Origin: Antilocapra americana
Lineage: Eukaryota; Chordata; Mammalia; Artiodactyla; Antilocapridae
Direction of reading: 5' to 3'
NCBI GenBank assembly: GCA_007570785.1
Contig: ML664173.1
Coordinates: forward strand, 14,045,933-14,109,932
DNA length: 64,000 bases
Of the stretch, positions 1 to 10,830 are shown in pieces. Made by a program: the position numbers and the translations under genes. Positions within the stretch are counted from its first letter, which is position 1, and every line of letters starts with the position of its first letter. Under the pieces are notes generated by a model. That model worked only from the letters and a program-made list of their open reading frames with translations. It was not told the DNA's origin and did not search any database.

Positions 1-792
1 GAGGGCTGGATCCAGTTTTCAGTAACCAGCCTGGCTTTTCTTCTGCTCAGGACCCATGCCTGGCCCTTAGGGTTCCTGCCATCTCTGACTGAAAGAGCAG
101 CTAGGAGGGTCAGAGGGAGCCTGGGTGGAAGAGCTCCAGGCAGGGCCCAGGGCTGGAGAGGCCCAGGTCAAGGACACCAAGGAATCCTGGACTCAGCGGG
201 GTAAGGGGGGGGGCGGTTCCCAAGGCTCTTCCCATGCTGGGCAGCTGGCCTCCTGCCAGGGAGGAAAAAGGCGAAGAACTAGAGGATATGTCCAAGATGT
301 GGAAGCTGTCTCCTGGAGCATAAAAATTCTTTTTCTCCTCCAGCTAGCTACCTGCTACCTCCCCCCAGCACACACTCCTTCCCCCCAAGACACACCCCTT
401 TTAGACCAGTTTTTAAGCAGTCCCAAGGGAGTTTCCCCACATTCTCTCTCTGCTGGCGCCAGAGGGTCAGCAGAGGAGGTCTGGGCCGGCGGACCTGGAC
501 TAGGTTTCTGCCAGCGGGTCATTCAGGAGACACTGACCCCCTCACAAGGAGGAGGAAGCAGGGAGGCCAGAGCAGGTGCGGCATTCACCAGACAAACCCG
601 CTCTGGTACCTGGGAGGACACGGGCTGTGGGCACACAACTCCAGGGGCTCAGAGATGCCGTGTGAGCGGCACCTCCTGGGGTTGTGGGGGTGCGGCTGCT
701 CGGCCCAGTGCCCTCCGGCCCTGTCTGGAAACAAGCCCCAGCCGGCTCCCGACCAGCCGGACTGCGGCCATGACGTCGACCCCAGAGGATAC
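1..792 (-). other. VASH1: VASH1 intron 2 (partial, runs off left edge)
   Basis: Sequence downstream of the exon 2 donor on the minus strand. It is GC-rich and largely free of recognisable interspersed repeats. A 9-G run lies at 205-213 and pyrimidine-rich patches at 320-400. A 226-codon open frame on the plus strand (125-805) overlaps exon 2 antisense and looks like chance. No further VASH1 exon could be recognised here. Confidence 0.85.
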
Positions 793-881
793 TGCAGCTC
801 CCTGATGTAGCGCTGCACCGCTTCCAGGCGCTCAGGGACCGGCGTGGAGGGCTGGAACGTAGGCACACTCGGTATGGGGAT
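793..881 (-). CDS. VASH1: VASH1 coding exon 2 (vasohibin-1)
   Basis: This 89-nt exon continues the frame of the first coding exon and encodes about 30 residues beginning IPIPSVPTFQPSTPVPER and ending RYIRELQ. The sequence matches human VASH1 as I remember it, and differs from the paralog VASH2, which has a different segment here. Seen directly: the acceptor is a pyrimidine-rich tract ending in cccag just upstream (882 onward on the minus strand). The donor reads ctgca/gtatcc, so the exon ends two bases into the Gln codon and the next exon must supply a G. Known of the family: vasohibin-1 with its partner SVBP removes the C-terminal tyrosine of alpha-tubulin and is an endothelial angiogenesis inhibitor. 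The Cys-His-Ser catalytic residues lie downstream, outside this window. Only about residues 102-131 are encoded here. No frameshift or stop is seen. Confidence 0.95.
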
Positions 882-2386
882 CTGGGCACGGAGAGAGAAA
901 GCTCTGGTCACGGAGGGAGGCTCACCCTGGAGCTTTCAGCCCGCGGGACACCCAGATTAGCCCCCAGAGAAGCCACGTCCAGTGCAGGGGCTCCGCCCTC
1001 CCTCCTTCGCTGAGCTTCTCTTCCCCCATCCCCTCAATGGCCATTCCTCACCCTCCTGGCCCTTAGCGGCATTTCTCATCTGGAGCTTATGTTGATATTC
1101 CAATTTTATGCTTCTTTCATAATTTTAGGAAAAAACACAGGCTGACTGTCTGGAATTTTACATTTCATGAACTTCAAGGCATTCCCAGGAATGTCAGTCT
1201 TGAAGTTAAGTTCATTTGGGTTTGGGGTTCAACTCTGGTTCAATTGCTGGGTCAGACTCAAGTTGACCAGATGTCCCTGTCCCTGGCGACCTCAGCAGGG
1301 GGTATGACCCCACTGTACCCTCATATCACAGCACAGTGACCTGGCCTTCCTGCTCCCCTGGGGGCAAGGAGGAAGTGCGAGGGTCAGAGGGATGTGGCTT
1401 GGGACTGGGCTTGCCATGGACTAGCCACTTTGGAAGGGTTCCATGGAGGCAGCAGGAGCCCTGGTTCTCCAATACCTGCCTGTCCTGCCAGCACCATACC
1501 TACCACAGCACGGCTAACCGGGCATCTGGACAGTCCTCCTCAGAGCAGAGACTCTCCAGAGTTCAGCCAGACATGGGGAGAAGGGGGTGTCGTGGGGAGA
1601 GAGGGGGTGTCAGGCAAGTGCCCGACACCCTGAGGACTGGGAACCCCCAGCCTGGGCTGCTCAGGTGCTGGGAGTCAGGCTAGGATCCGCGACCCCCTGG
1701 AGTTGTCCCTCGGCAACCCAGCGGTTGTCAGAACCCGCTCCGGCCTGGGGGGCCTGAAGCCTGGCAGTTTGGCCGCAACAAGTCAAGTGAGGCTCAGAAG
1801 CCAAGGGACGCATCCACCAAGGCCTTGGGGTTACAGGTCGGGCTTTCCTGGGTAGAGAGGAATCAGCTTTCCAGGTCCAAGGCCCACCCTGCTGGGGTCC
1901 CCCTTGGCTCCCAGTGCTGGCAGCTCTGAAGTTGCATCAGGGCTTCTTGCCTGAGGAGATGAGGCCCCACCCTTCTGCCCCTAGGCCTTGGCCTACCCCT
2001 CTAGCAGGTGGGGGCTGCTGAGCGTGTCCATCTGTACAGGCAGGGAAGGGACGGGTACAGCGGGAGCCCATGGGTGGGGCTGGGCTGAGGGAGGCCCACC
2101 TATGGGCCTATGGGGTAGGGTGGGCACAGCCTCTCAAATAAGGTGGCTGGGGCTCCGACATGCAGGGAAGTGAAACAGCAGTCATTCCTGATGGCACCAC
2201 AGCCTCTGACAGGCACCTACTTGCCCCAAAGAGCCAAGGCGCGAGGGATAAAGCCCTGCCCAGGAGACGACTCTGAGTGAACTTCCTCCCCGTCCCTGCT
2301 GGCCCCCTCCTTCCGGTCTGGGCAGTCCCCAGCTGCTGACAGCTCCGTCTGGAGGCAGCTACTTCCCTTTTCACACCCCCCCCAGC

Positions 2387-2872
2387 TCAGTTCAGTTCAG
2401 TCGCTCAGTTGTGTCTGGCTCTTTCTGACCCCATGGACTGCAGCACGCCAGGCCTCCCTGCCCATCACTAACTCCTGGAGCTTACTCACACTCATGTCCA
2501 TTGAGTCGGTGATGCCATCCAACAATCTCATCCGCTGTCGTCCCCTTCTTCTCCTGCCCTCAATCTTTCCCAGCATCAAGGTCTTTTCAAATGACTCAGT
2601 TCTTTGCACCAAGTGGCCAAAGTATTGACATTTCAGCTTCAGCATCAGTCCTTCCAATGAATACCCAGGACTGATCTCCTTTAGCATGGACTGTTGGATC
2701 TCTTTGAAGTCCAAGGGACTCTCAAGGGTTTTCTCCAACACCACAGTTCAAAAGCATCAATTCTTCAACCCTCAGCTTTATTTATAGTCTAACTCTCACA
2801 TCCATACATGACTGCTGGAAAAACCATAGCTTTGACTAGACAGACCTTTGTTGGCAAAGTAATGTCTCTGCT
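2387..2872 (-). mobile_element. BovB (RTE) LINE 3' end, 5'-truncated
   Basis: The left edge is the tcagttcagttcagtcgctc terminus typical of BovB 3' ends in reverse. On the minus strand a 115-codon frame encodes the end of the reverse-transcriptase polypeptide ([12 protein letters not shown] and [13 protein letters not shown] are typical). The copy stops abruptly after gtctctgct. It sits inside VASH1 intron 1, in the same orientation as the gene. Confidence 0.93.
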
Positions 2873-3844
2873 GCCCAAACTGTGCTACTGCTTAAAATCA
2901 GCAGAGGGATAACCACCCCGGATAGGCAGCTCTCTGTCTTCCTGCCTGGCCACCCTGTACAAGATGGGCTCCAGAACTCTTTGAGGGCCTGGCTGGCTTC
3001 CTTGGCTCAAGGATGTGGGGTAGGAGAGGAATCAGAGCTATGACCAAACCATTTACTATAAACAGCATGGCACCCGGCTTTTTCAGGTGGAAGGTCCCAG
3101 GCAAGTTATTTCCACTTCCCGTGAGGGCATCTAGTAACTTCTAGGAGCTTGGGGTAGAGACTGTAAGTACACCCACCCCTGAGACATTTCAAACAAGGAG
3201 GGCTCTGCAGTCCAAGAATCCTTTGAGCAAGCTTGCACAAGCCAGTCCTGGGCTAGGGCTGGGTGGTACCCATGAAGGCATCACCTGCCATCAACACAGG
3301 ACCCAGGAACTGGAGGCTATGTAAGAACTAAAGGGCTCTAGAAAAAATGTAACAAGATCCTGGATTCACGAGTAGGGCCTTAAAGGACACCACCACTGTG
3401 GTACAGCTGGAGGGAGCTGCCTCACAGCTGTGACACCTTAACTCATGTCAACCAGCAGGCCAGCATCTTTCTTCTGAATGTTCAAATGAAACAAACAGGC
3501 AAGAGCCTGTATATCCAAATAACCAGACCCACTGGAGGGCTGGCAAGCCCTCAACCCCCACGCTAAACCAGGAGCCTAGACATGCTCCCTTGCTGCAGAG
3601 TGGTGGGGTTAAGTGGGGTACAGTGGAGGCAAGTGATATTGGCCCAGATCCATCCAGGGAAGATGCCTCTGCTACCAAGGCCAAGGGTTACCTCTGTTCC
3701 AGGAATCCCCTGAAATCCTGAGCTCTATTAAGGCTTTCTCCCTGGTGGAGTTCATCTCAGTCTAGAACAGAAAGGAGGCTTGGGGGAGGTCGGGCAGCCT
3801 GCAGCTGAGTGTGTGGACAAGAAGCAAGAAACCCTAGAGGCTGA

Positions 3845-4045
3845 CAGACCTGGATCTAGAACCAGCCCATTGCTGTCTAAATCCTAGCCCTGCTGTTTAC
3901 TGTCTGGCAGCAAGGCCCTTACTGTCTCTATGTCATGGACACCTCACCTGTAAAGTGGGTGCCAAAACAACCAACCTCAGGGCCTAGATGAGACACTGCG
4001 TGGCCGGGTCTTAGGACAGGACTGGCACGTAGCAGAGACTTGGTC
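3845..4045 (+). repeat. MIR SINE, diverged
   Basis: It preserves the MIR order: a tRNA-derived start, then ccctgctgtttactgtctgg, then cacctcacctgtaaagtggg and a tail with gactggcacgtagcag. Heavily diverged, as expected of an ancient mammalian SINE. Confidence 0.75.
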
Positions 4046-4244
4046 TCCGCCCACTGTTGCTGTTATTCTTGTGTATGTCAGAGACACTGGTCAGCCCATG
4101 AGGATGCCGGCAATGCTGCTTTTTTGAGGGGAGATGTCCAAATTCACCTTCTGTAGGAGCTCAGTGTCTAGAGCCGCAGTCAGAAGAACTTGGGCAGCTG
4201 GGTCTGGATGCGTGGCCACTGAACTTTTAAAAAGGTGGTGGCAG

Positions 4245-4545
4245 GGGACTTCCCTGGGGGTCTAGTGGTTAAGATTCCACCTACCGATGCAGGGGATGTG
4301 GGTTTGATCCCTGCTCCGGGAACTAAGATCCCACATGCCGTGGGGCAACTAAGCGCACGTGCTGCAACTACTGAAGCCCCTGAGTGCTTCAGAGCCCATG
4401 TGCTGAAACAAGAGAAGCCACTGCAATGAGAAGCCCACGCACGATAACAGAGAGTAGCCCCCATGGGCAGCAACTAGGGAAAAGCCATGGGCCTCAACGA
4501 AGACCCAGCACAGCCAAAAATAAATAATAATAATTAAAAAACAAC
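4245..4545 (+). repeat. CHR-type artiodactyl tRNA-Glu SINE, near full length
   Basis: Starts gacttccctgggggtctagt, carries the tRNA-derived head with a degenerate B box (gtttgatccc), then the CHR body (gaagccactgcaatgagaag) and ends in an aataaataataa tail. Inserted in VASH1 intron 1 opposite to the gene. Confidence 0.9.
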
Positions 4546-4734
4546 AACTAGAAGCAGCTTGAAACATCAAGGAGACAGTCTTACAAAGGAACACAAATGG
4601 CTCCTGGATCTGCGATTGTTTTAGGAACTGTCATCCGTTGACATACTGGTGTCACCCTTTTAGAAGATATTTCCCCAAAGTACCCGTGGGGTGGTCTGCT
4701 GGGCCCTCATCTCCAGGCTCAATTTGCTGAGTAC

Positions 4735-4895
4735 ATTATTACAGCTCACCCACTTCACAGGCTTTAACTTCATTAGTTCCTCCCAATAACCCCTTGGAAG
4801 TGGGTATGGCACTTATGCCCATTTTATAGCTGAGGAAACAGGCACAGGGAGGTTGTGTCCATTCCTGGAGACCCAGGATTTGAACACGGTGATGT
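4735..4895 (-). repeat. MIR SINE
   Basis: The reverse MIR core is clear: cccattttatagctgaggaa, then an accession of acagg..gaggttgtg and aggatttgaacacgg. Confidence 0.8.
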
Positions 4896-5195
4896 GATGT
4901 TTTATCACACTACACCGCAGGGACCCCAGACTCAACCACCTGCAGGGGCCGCACAGGTGACATAAACAGGGAAGGCAGACAGAGAGCAGGCGGGGGTCTC
5001 CGGCCACCTGGGGGAGGGGAACCAGCCTCAGCCCCGGCTGCCTGCTGCCATGTGGGGTCACAGATTCTCTGCTCTCAGGTCTTCTCATTTTCTGAAAAGA
5101 TGCCAAAAATCTGGATTCTGATGTGAAATCTCCCCATTTTGAATTCTGGCTCACCTGGTCTTTTTAAAATATTACGCTGTCCCCCAAACTCTTGG

Positions 5196-5412
5196 AGGAC
5201 TTCCCAGGTGGCACTAGTGGTAAAGAACCTGCCTACCAGTGTAGGAGATGTGAGAGATGCGGGTTTGATCCCTGGGTTGGGAAGATCCCCTGGAGGAGGG
5301 CATGGCAACCCACTCCAGTATTCTTGCCTGGAGAATCCCATGGACAGAGGAGCCTGGAGGATTATAGTTCAGAGGGTCACAAGGAGTTGGATACGACTTA
5401 CGTGGCTTAACA
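5196..5412 (+). repeat. Bov-tA SINE with target-site duplication
   Basis: tRNA-Glu head (cttcccaggtggcactagtg, B box gggtttgatccc) joined to the BovA part (ccactccagtattcttgcct). It is flanked by an 11-base direct repeat with one mismatch, caaactcttgg at 5185-5195 and caaactcctgg at 5413-5423, which marks the insertion site. Confidence 0.93.
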
Positions 5413-5797
5413 CAAACTCCTGGTCCCACTATGGTGTAACCTCTGCTGCCTCTGTGTTAGCTCCAAGGGCAGGGCCACTCAGGGGGTGGAGGGTGGGGCA
5501 GCCCAGTGCTGGGTCCATGTTGCTGGCACTCTGGGATTGGAGCCTGATGCTTCTCGGACATCTCCTCTCTGCCCAGACTCTGGGGCCAAGACTCTTGCTC
5601 TGGGCCAAGGTGGAGGAGAACCCCACACACATTTTTCCTGGGGTTTGAGGAGGGGTATTTGATTTAGGTCATACCTGAATCTAGTGGTTTCCCCTACTTT
5701 CTTCAATTTAAGTCTGAATTTGGCAATAAGGGGTTCATGATCTGAGCCACAGTCAGCTCCCGGTCTTGTTTTTGCTGACTGTATAGAGCTTCTCCAG

Positions 5798-6556
5798 ATG
5801 ACACCACCTTTCTGGCAGAAAGTGAAGAAGAACTAAACAGCCTCTTGATGAAAGTGAAAGAGGAGAGTGAAAAAGTTGGCTTAAAGCTCTAAATTCAGAA
5901 AACTAAGATCGTGGCATCCAGTCCCATTACTTCATGGCAAATAGATGAGGAAACAATGGAAACAGTGTCAGACTTTATTTTCTTGGGCTCTAAAATCACT
6001 GCAGATGGTGACTGCAGCCATGAAATTAAGACTCTTCCTCCTTGGAAGAAAAGCTATGACCAACCTAGACAGCATTTTAAAAAGCAGAGACATTACTTTG
6101 CCAACAAAGGTCCATCTAGTCAAAGCTATGGTTTTTCCAGTAGTCATGCATGGATGTGAGAGTTGGACTATCAAGAAAGATGAGCACCAAAGAGTTGATG
6201 CTTTTGAACTGTGGTGTTGGAGAAGACTCTTGAGAGTCCCTTGGACTTCAAGGAGATCCAACCAGTCCATCCTAAAGGATATCAGTCCTGGATGTTCATT
6301 GGAAGGACTGGTGTGGAAGCTGAAACTTCAATACTCTGGCCACTTGATGTGAAGAACCAACTCACTGGAAAAGACCCTGATGCTGGGAGGAGAAGGGAAT
6401 GACAGAGGATGAGATTGTTGGATGGTATCATTGACTCAATGGCCATGAGTTTCAGTAAGCTCCGGGAGTTGGTGATGAACAGGGAAGCCTGGCGTGCTGC
6501 AGTCCATGGGATCACAAAGAGTCGGACATAACTGAGCGACTGAACTGAACTGACTG
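5798..6556 (+). mobile_element. BovB LINE 3' portion, about 760 bp
   Basis: Starts agatgacaccacctttctgg and ends gactgaactgaactgact. It holds remnants of the RTE reverse transcriptase C-terminal region ([24 protein letters not shown]) split over several frames, so it is a dead copy. Located in VASH1 intron 1, antisense to the gene. Confidence 0.93.
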
Positions 6557-7009
6557 AGAAGTGGGAGTTTCCATTCTTCCAATCCTCTCACAGAATCCCT
6601 TCAGGACGGCCACACTCCTGTCAGTCATGATACTCCCCACAGACAAAAGCTTATTCCCTCATCAGTTTCTTTTCTAAGTGTGAAGGTTTAAGATGACAAG
6701 ATGACCTTACAAGACCAGTTGCTAATGAGCTCATCAATTTTGTTTTTAGTCTTTTGAAGTGGTGACAGTTCTACAGAGGCCCATTCACACTCTCCCAGAG
6801 CCTGATTTAGACATCAGCAGGATGGCTAGAGAGCCATCTGCTAATCCCTGACTTGCTCATGTGGGAGAAACATGTGGCTCTGGCTTCACTGGGACAAATG
6901 CTGAGTGAGACCTAGCCACCCCTCCTGAGGAAGGGCATGGACAGAGGGAATGAACACCCAGTAATCAGTACCAGTCTGAGGCATTACAGTTTCTTAAATG
7001 CTTTAACAT

Positions 7010-7185
7010 AGGGATTCCCAGGTGATTTAGTGATTGAGACTCTCTACTCACAGTGCTAGGGGCCTGAGTTGGATGCCTGTTCAGCGAACTAGGTCCCACA
7101 CACAGCAATTCAGAGTTTGCAGAACACACTAAAAAGATCCTGCATGTGTAACTGAGACCGGAACAATTTTTTTTTTTTAATTTTA
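7010..7185 (+). repeat. ART2A-type tRNA SINE, short and diverged
   Basis: Begins gggattcccaggtgatttag and continues with gaactaggtcccacacacag before an A/T-rich tail. It resembles the short tRNA-Glu SINE group but is well diverged. Confidence 0.65.
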
Positions 7186-7189
7186 AAAA

Positions 7190-7345
7190 TGCTTTAGTAC
7201 ATTTTGTCTCATTTAACTTCACTACAATCAACACCACTCTGAACGCTACAGACAAGAAAACTGGCTCAAACAGGGGTCTGCTTGAGTTTATAACTAGGCG
7301 GGTGATTGGAACAGGTGTCCATATCCTCTGATGCCACACTTCCTT
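7190..7345 (-). repeat. MIR-like fragment
   Basis: tgtctcatttaacttcacta followed by gacaagaaaactggctcaa and a downstream half resembling reversed MIR. Weak match. Confidence 0.5.
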
Positions 7346-7378
7346 TTCCAGCAATTTATGTCAAAGAAATAATTAGAG

Positions 7379-7650
7379 CTGCTGCTGCTGCTAAGCCGCT
7401 TCAGTTGTGTCCAACACTGTGCGACCCCAGAGACACCAGCCTACCAGGCTCCTCTGTCCCTGGGATTCTCCAGGCAAGAATACTGGAGTGGGGTGCTATT
7501 TCCTTCTCCAATGCAGGCATGCATGCTAAGTCGCTTCAGTCGAGTTCAACTCTGTGCGGCTCCATGGACAGCAGCCCACCAGGCTCCTCTGTCCATGGGA
7601 TTCTCTAGGCAAGAATACTGGAGTGGGGTGTCATTTCCTTCTCCAATAAT
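7379..7650 (-). repeat. Bov-A2 SINE (dimeric), full length
   Basis: A gctgctgctgctg tract at its left edge is the (AGC)n tail in reverse. Two BovA monomers follow, each with the caccaggctcctctgtcc and caagaatactggagtgggg blocks, joined near 7510 by the linker with gcatgcatgct. Confidence 0.9.
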
Positions 7651-8159
7651 CAGAGGTGGGTCCCCAAATTTATGTTGTAGAATGGGCATCACAGTGTTCA
7701 TTTTAAGAAAAAAATTATTGGAAACAATGGCCAACCATAGGGAATTAGTTAATTCTGAATTAGCTCAGAAGGTGATTATGTAGCCATTCAAAATCAAATC
7801 ACATTCAATTTCCCTTGCAAATATAAGGCAGTAGCTCAACTCTCAGCCTGGGGATTGTCTGAATTCAGCTTGTCCCAGAAGACAGTCTCTGATGGTTCTA
7901 CCAGTAGCTTGGTAAAAAGTGAACAAAACAGACCACCTGTTTCTCTGTCTAATCCACCTTAACTGCCACTCTCCCTGGTCCCTTTCTTCTCACCTGAGCA
8001 AGTAAGCATAAGCATGGGGTTCTGACCTCTGTCCAACTGACTTTTCTTAGGGAATTTCAGGTCTTTGCATTTGAGAGAGTATTTCCTTAGACTTGAACCA
8101 TAACTTTGGGGGGAAAAATTCAGGCGTGTTTTTCCACCAAGTACTATAGGGCACAGAAA

Positions 8160-8475
8160 GTCTCAAATACTCTTTCATTCAGCAAATGCTTACAAGTGCC
8201 GGTTCTGTGCCAGGCACACAGGAGGCCCTGGGAAGACAAAGATGAATGAGACAGCCTCCGCCCTCCTGGTGATACAACTGAGGGCCAGCCGTCTGAAAAA
8301 TGACTGCATTTTGTTTTTGCCATGCACAGAAAAATGCCTGAACTTTGCCCCTCTCCGCAGAGGCCCTGGAACTGGAAGACCTGGGGGGGAGAGACCCAGC
8401 CCTGCCACTTACTGGCTGTGAAGCCCTGAGTTCCTACTTGAGTTTTCAGCTTCCTTGTCTGTAAAAATGGGTCCT
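8160..8475 (+). repeat. Ancient repeats including a MIR fragment
   Basis: 8165-8280 carries a tgtgccaggcac block and gacaaagatgaatgagacag, a signature common in old mammalian interspersed repeats. 8385-8475 (ctgccacttactggctgtg, cttccttgtctgtaaaaatg) is a MIR core on the plus strand. Confidence 0.6.
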
Positions 8476-8915
8476 CAAACTGCACTTCATGCACAAGGCT
8501 CTTGGAGAATTCAGCGAAACGCATGAAAATATTTACTCAGCATCTAAAACTCTGGACCCTCCTCAGTCATTCATTCTCTCTCTGCCCACTCTTCTCTGGC
8601 TTAGCAAATAAGATGTCAAGCCATCTTAGTGTTATTAAGTTTATCTGCTGCTCTGCCCACAACACATTGTCATTTTTAAGAGATGGAGGAGGGCATTCCT
8701 AGAAACAGGGTATGTGGACCTCACAGAAAAGCCTCAGTGGCAACTGGGTTAAAGTTCTTCTGGACAGGTTCAACCTATCTGTATTTTTAACATTTTACCA
8801 TGCCAGTAACTCCCTACTCCAAGAGGGAAAGTGTCACTTTGCTCTGGAAGCCCCCAAGTCATTTAAACCTTAGCTCTCCTCCCCCACCCTCCCAAGCCCC
8901 ACACAAACCCCTCAC

Positions 8916-9218
8916 CTTGGGCAGGTCCGTGGCCCCACGGATCCGCTGAGCCACCTTCTCTCCATCGGGGTGGATCTTGGCCACGTGTTTCCACATCCTT
9001 TCCCAAGTGGGCTCGTCCACAGGCAGCCCACCCCGGTTAACAAAGAAGGGGACGCCTCCATCTCGTAGGTCCTCTTCCCCTTCTTCTTCTGGCTCATCAT
9101 CTCTCTGGGCCGAGGCTCCTTCGCTGGTCTCCAAACGCCGGACCCCAGAGGGGACAGCCGCGGCGGTGGGGGCAGCGCCGGTACTGCCACCTCCGACAAC
9201 CTTCTTCCCCCCTGGCAT
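8916..9218 (-). CDS. VASH1: VASH1 first coding exon (vasohibin-1 N-terminus)
   Basis: Encodes residues 1-101, starting [11 protein letters not shown] and ending [10 protein letters not shown] at the donor aag/gtgagg. Domains: a Gly/Ala/Ser-rich basic start (about 1-30), an acidic disordered stretch ([16 protein letters not shown], about 40-55), then the first folded segment of the vasohibin domain ([20 protein letters not shown] and after). The ATG at 9218 is chosen because it matches human VASH1, because an in-frame TAA lies upstream at 9267-9269, and because no other ATG lies between them. A TTG two codons upstream is not needed. Position -3 is a purine. Known role: catalytic subunit of the SVBP complex that detyrosinates alpha-tubulin; also secreted as an angiogenesis inhibitor. 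The exon joins exon 2 in phase 0. Oddity: residue 70 is Pro where I recall Ala in human. Confidence 0.96.
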
Positions 9219-10484
9219 CCCCAAATCCTTGACGGGTGGGTGGGAGGACGTAGCAGCAGGCAGGGGTTAAAAAAAAAAGGTGGCTCACAGGAGGCCTCCC
9301 ACACACTAGCTGCAGAGATAACACATGGCCAAACAGAGCAGCAGGGCACCTTTAAGAAACCAGGGCGTGGCTCCGTACAATAAAACACTACTTGATGGGG
9401 GGGGGGGATCAGCGCCTCAAAGTGAAGTGCTGGGCAGAGGGGATTGGTTGTCCCGGGTGAGCCTTAGAAGCCTGGTTCTTTTTGAAAAACGGGATGTAGC
9501 GAATACATCTCAACTTGGCAGCTTTCACCAAAGAACCCCCCCGCCCCCCTTTGAGAGCGAGAACAATACCGGGCAGCAGTCTGGGCGGCCGGAGGAGAAA
9601 AGCCGGAGGGAAACTGAGGCCAGGCAGCTCAGATCTGCCTCCACCAAAGCGTCGAGGCACGAATGCCCACGCCGACAGGGCGCCCCAGGTCCCAGTTATT
9701 TGAAGGGCAACAAATTCCTCTACAAAATACCGCACGCTCACACCTGCGCGCACTCCGAGGTGGGGGAGCAGAGGCAACTCCAGGCCGGGAGTCGGCTCCG
9801 AGGTCGCGACCCCCTGGATCGGAGGGCGGCGATGGGGCGCGATCTCTCGGATGCGACGAGTCTGGGAGCCAAGACTCGCAGCTGGCAGGGGAGCGGGGAG
9901 GGGGCGCGCGCCGACGCGCACATTCCACGCCCGCCGCCAACTCCCCGCATAAAGTGGGCTTTGTCTCGGTCTCCTGTCCCCTCTCACCCCCGCCCCGGGC
10001 AAGAGCAGTGGAGCCCCCCGGGAAGGGCGCGGCGGGGAGGCGAAGCGGGGAGCGCCCAGGCCCCGCCGGTCCCCAGCCCGGCGCGTCTCAGCGGGCGGAT
10101 GCCGGGCACCCGGCGCCGCGCTGCGCCAGCCGAGCCATCGCGGGGCGCGGCGGGTCCCGCTCCCGGGCCCGGGGCTCAGCTGAGAACGCTCGGGCGGTGC
10201 GCAGGGTCACAGAGCGGCGGGCTGCGGCCACACGGTCGCTGCCCTGGACCGGCTGCAGCATGGGCGGTGGCGCGGCCGCGACTGGCAAAGGATGCTCCGC
10301 GGCTGTTCGCTCGGCCTCCCGCGGCACCCCCCGCCTCCCCGGGCTAAGAGCTGGAGGCAGGACCGCGGGGCGGGGAGAGCAAGCCTGGAGGCTCGCGCAG
10401 CCACGGCCGCGGAGGAAGCTGGAGCCGAGGGGCCTGAAAGCCTCGGCGAGCGCAGGCTGCGCTAGTGCCCCGAGAGCAGCCCGC

Positions 10485-10498
10485 CGCGCGCGCGCGCG
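10485..10498. repeat. (CG)7 alternating tract
   Basis: Seven uninterrupted CG dinucleotides inside the CpG island. Alternating CG can adopt Z-DNA; such tracts often sit near start sites. Its role here is inference. Confidence 0.9.
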
Positions 10499-10605
10499 AG
10501 TCCCCGCGCAGGTCTCGGCTCCCGCGAAGCTTAGGCCGACCGAGCAGCCGGCGGCTGGGTCCTCGGCCCGCTTGCCGCCCACCCGGCTCGACTCTGGCCC
10601 GCGCC

Positions 10606-10615
10606 GCGCATGCGC
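10606..10615. promoter_or_regulatory. NRF1-type palindromic site
   Basis: A perfect gcgcatgcgc palindrome, the NRF1 consensus, at the distal edge of the densest part of the CpG island. It is symmetric, so it could serve VASH1 (minus) and a divergent transcript (plus). Confidence 0.7.
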
Positions 10616-10830
10616 TCCGTCCCCCCCTTAAAGGGCCAGCGCGTTCCCGCCCAGGCCTCCGCCTCCCACGGCCATTCTTCACCCCCAAGGCATCACCCGG
10701 ACGCCGGTGGGCGTGCGCTCCTCTCTAATCCCCTCCCTGGGAGCCGCGAAGCCCGAGCAGAGCTACTGGAAGGTGCGGGCGTGGGAAGTGTTCGCCCCGT
10801 GCCAAAGCGAGCGCGAACTCCACGGAGATT

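Larger units (their letters stand above)
882..8915 (-). other. VASH1: VASH1 intron 1
   Basis: An intron of about 8 kb between two confidently matched exons, with donor aag/gtgagg at 8915 and acceptor cag at 882. It contains BovB copies at 2387-2872 and 5798-6556, a CHR SINE at 4245-4545, a Bov-tA at 5196-5412, a Bov-A2 at 7379-7650 and several MIR fragments, all listed separately. The repeat-poor remainders are 882-2386, 2873-3844, 4900-5195, 6557-7009, 7651-8160 and 8480-8915; I recognise no exon in them. The AT-rich patch at 1080-1240 stands out from its GC-rich surroundings and may be an old repeat or conserved intronic DNA. Confidence 0.9.
9219..10830 (-). promoter_or_regulatory. VASH1: CpG island: VASH1 promoter and 5' leader
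   Basis: CpG density rises sharply just upstream of the VASH1 start and stays high to about 10.8 kb, densest at 9.75-10.65 kb. Several GC boxes (gggcgg/ccgccc type) are visible and no TATAAA is found on the minus strand, the pattern of a dispersed-start housekeeping-style promoter. The exact start site cannot be read. Homopolymers sit inside it, including 10 Gs at 9397-9406. Long open frames here (up to 340 codons on the plus strand, 9325-10347) reflect the scarcity of stops in GC-rich DNA, not genes. Confidence 0.8.

Noticed and set aside
773..780. CRE-like tgacgtcg site
   Set aside because: An isolated match close to VASH1 exon 2, not in a promoter context; expected by chance in GC-rich DNA.
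125..805. 226-codon plus-strand frame
   Set aside because: Antisense to VASH1 exon 2 and intron 2; no domain and no initiation context beyond chance.
5945..6352. Open frames resembling reverse transcriptase as host genes
   Set aside because: They are the C-terminal end of BovB reverse transcriptase in a truncated, broken LINE; the same holds at 30139-30516 and 59657-59962.
9325..10631. Long open frames on both strands in the CpG island (up to 340 codons)
   Set aside because: GC-rich DNA has few stops. The predicted products are low-complexity Arg/Pro/Ala/Gly strings, overlap each other in several frames, and match no family.
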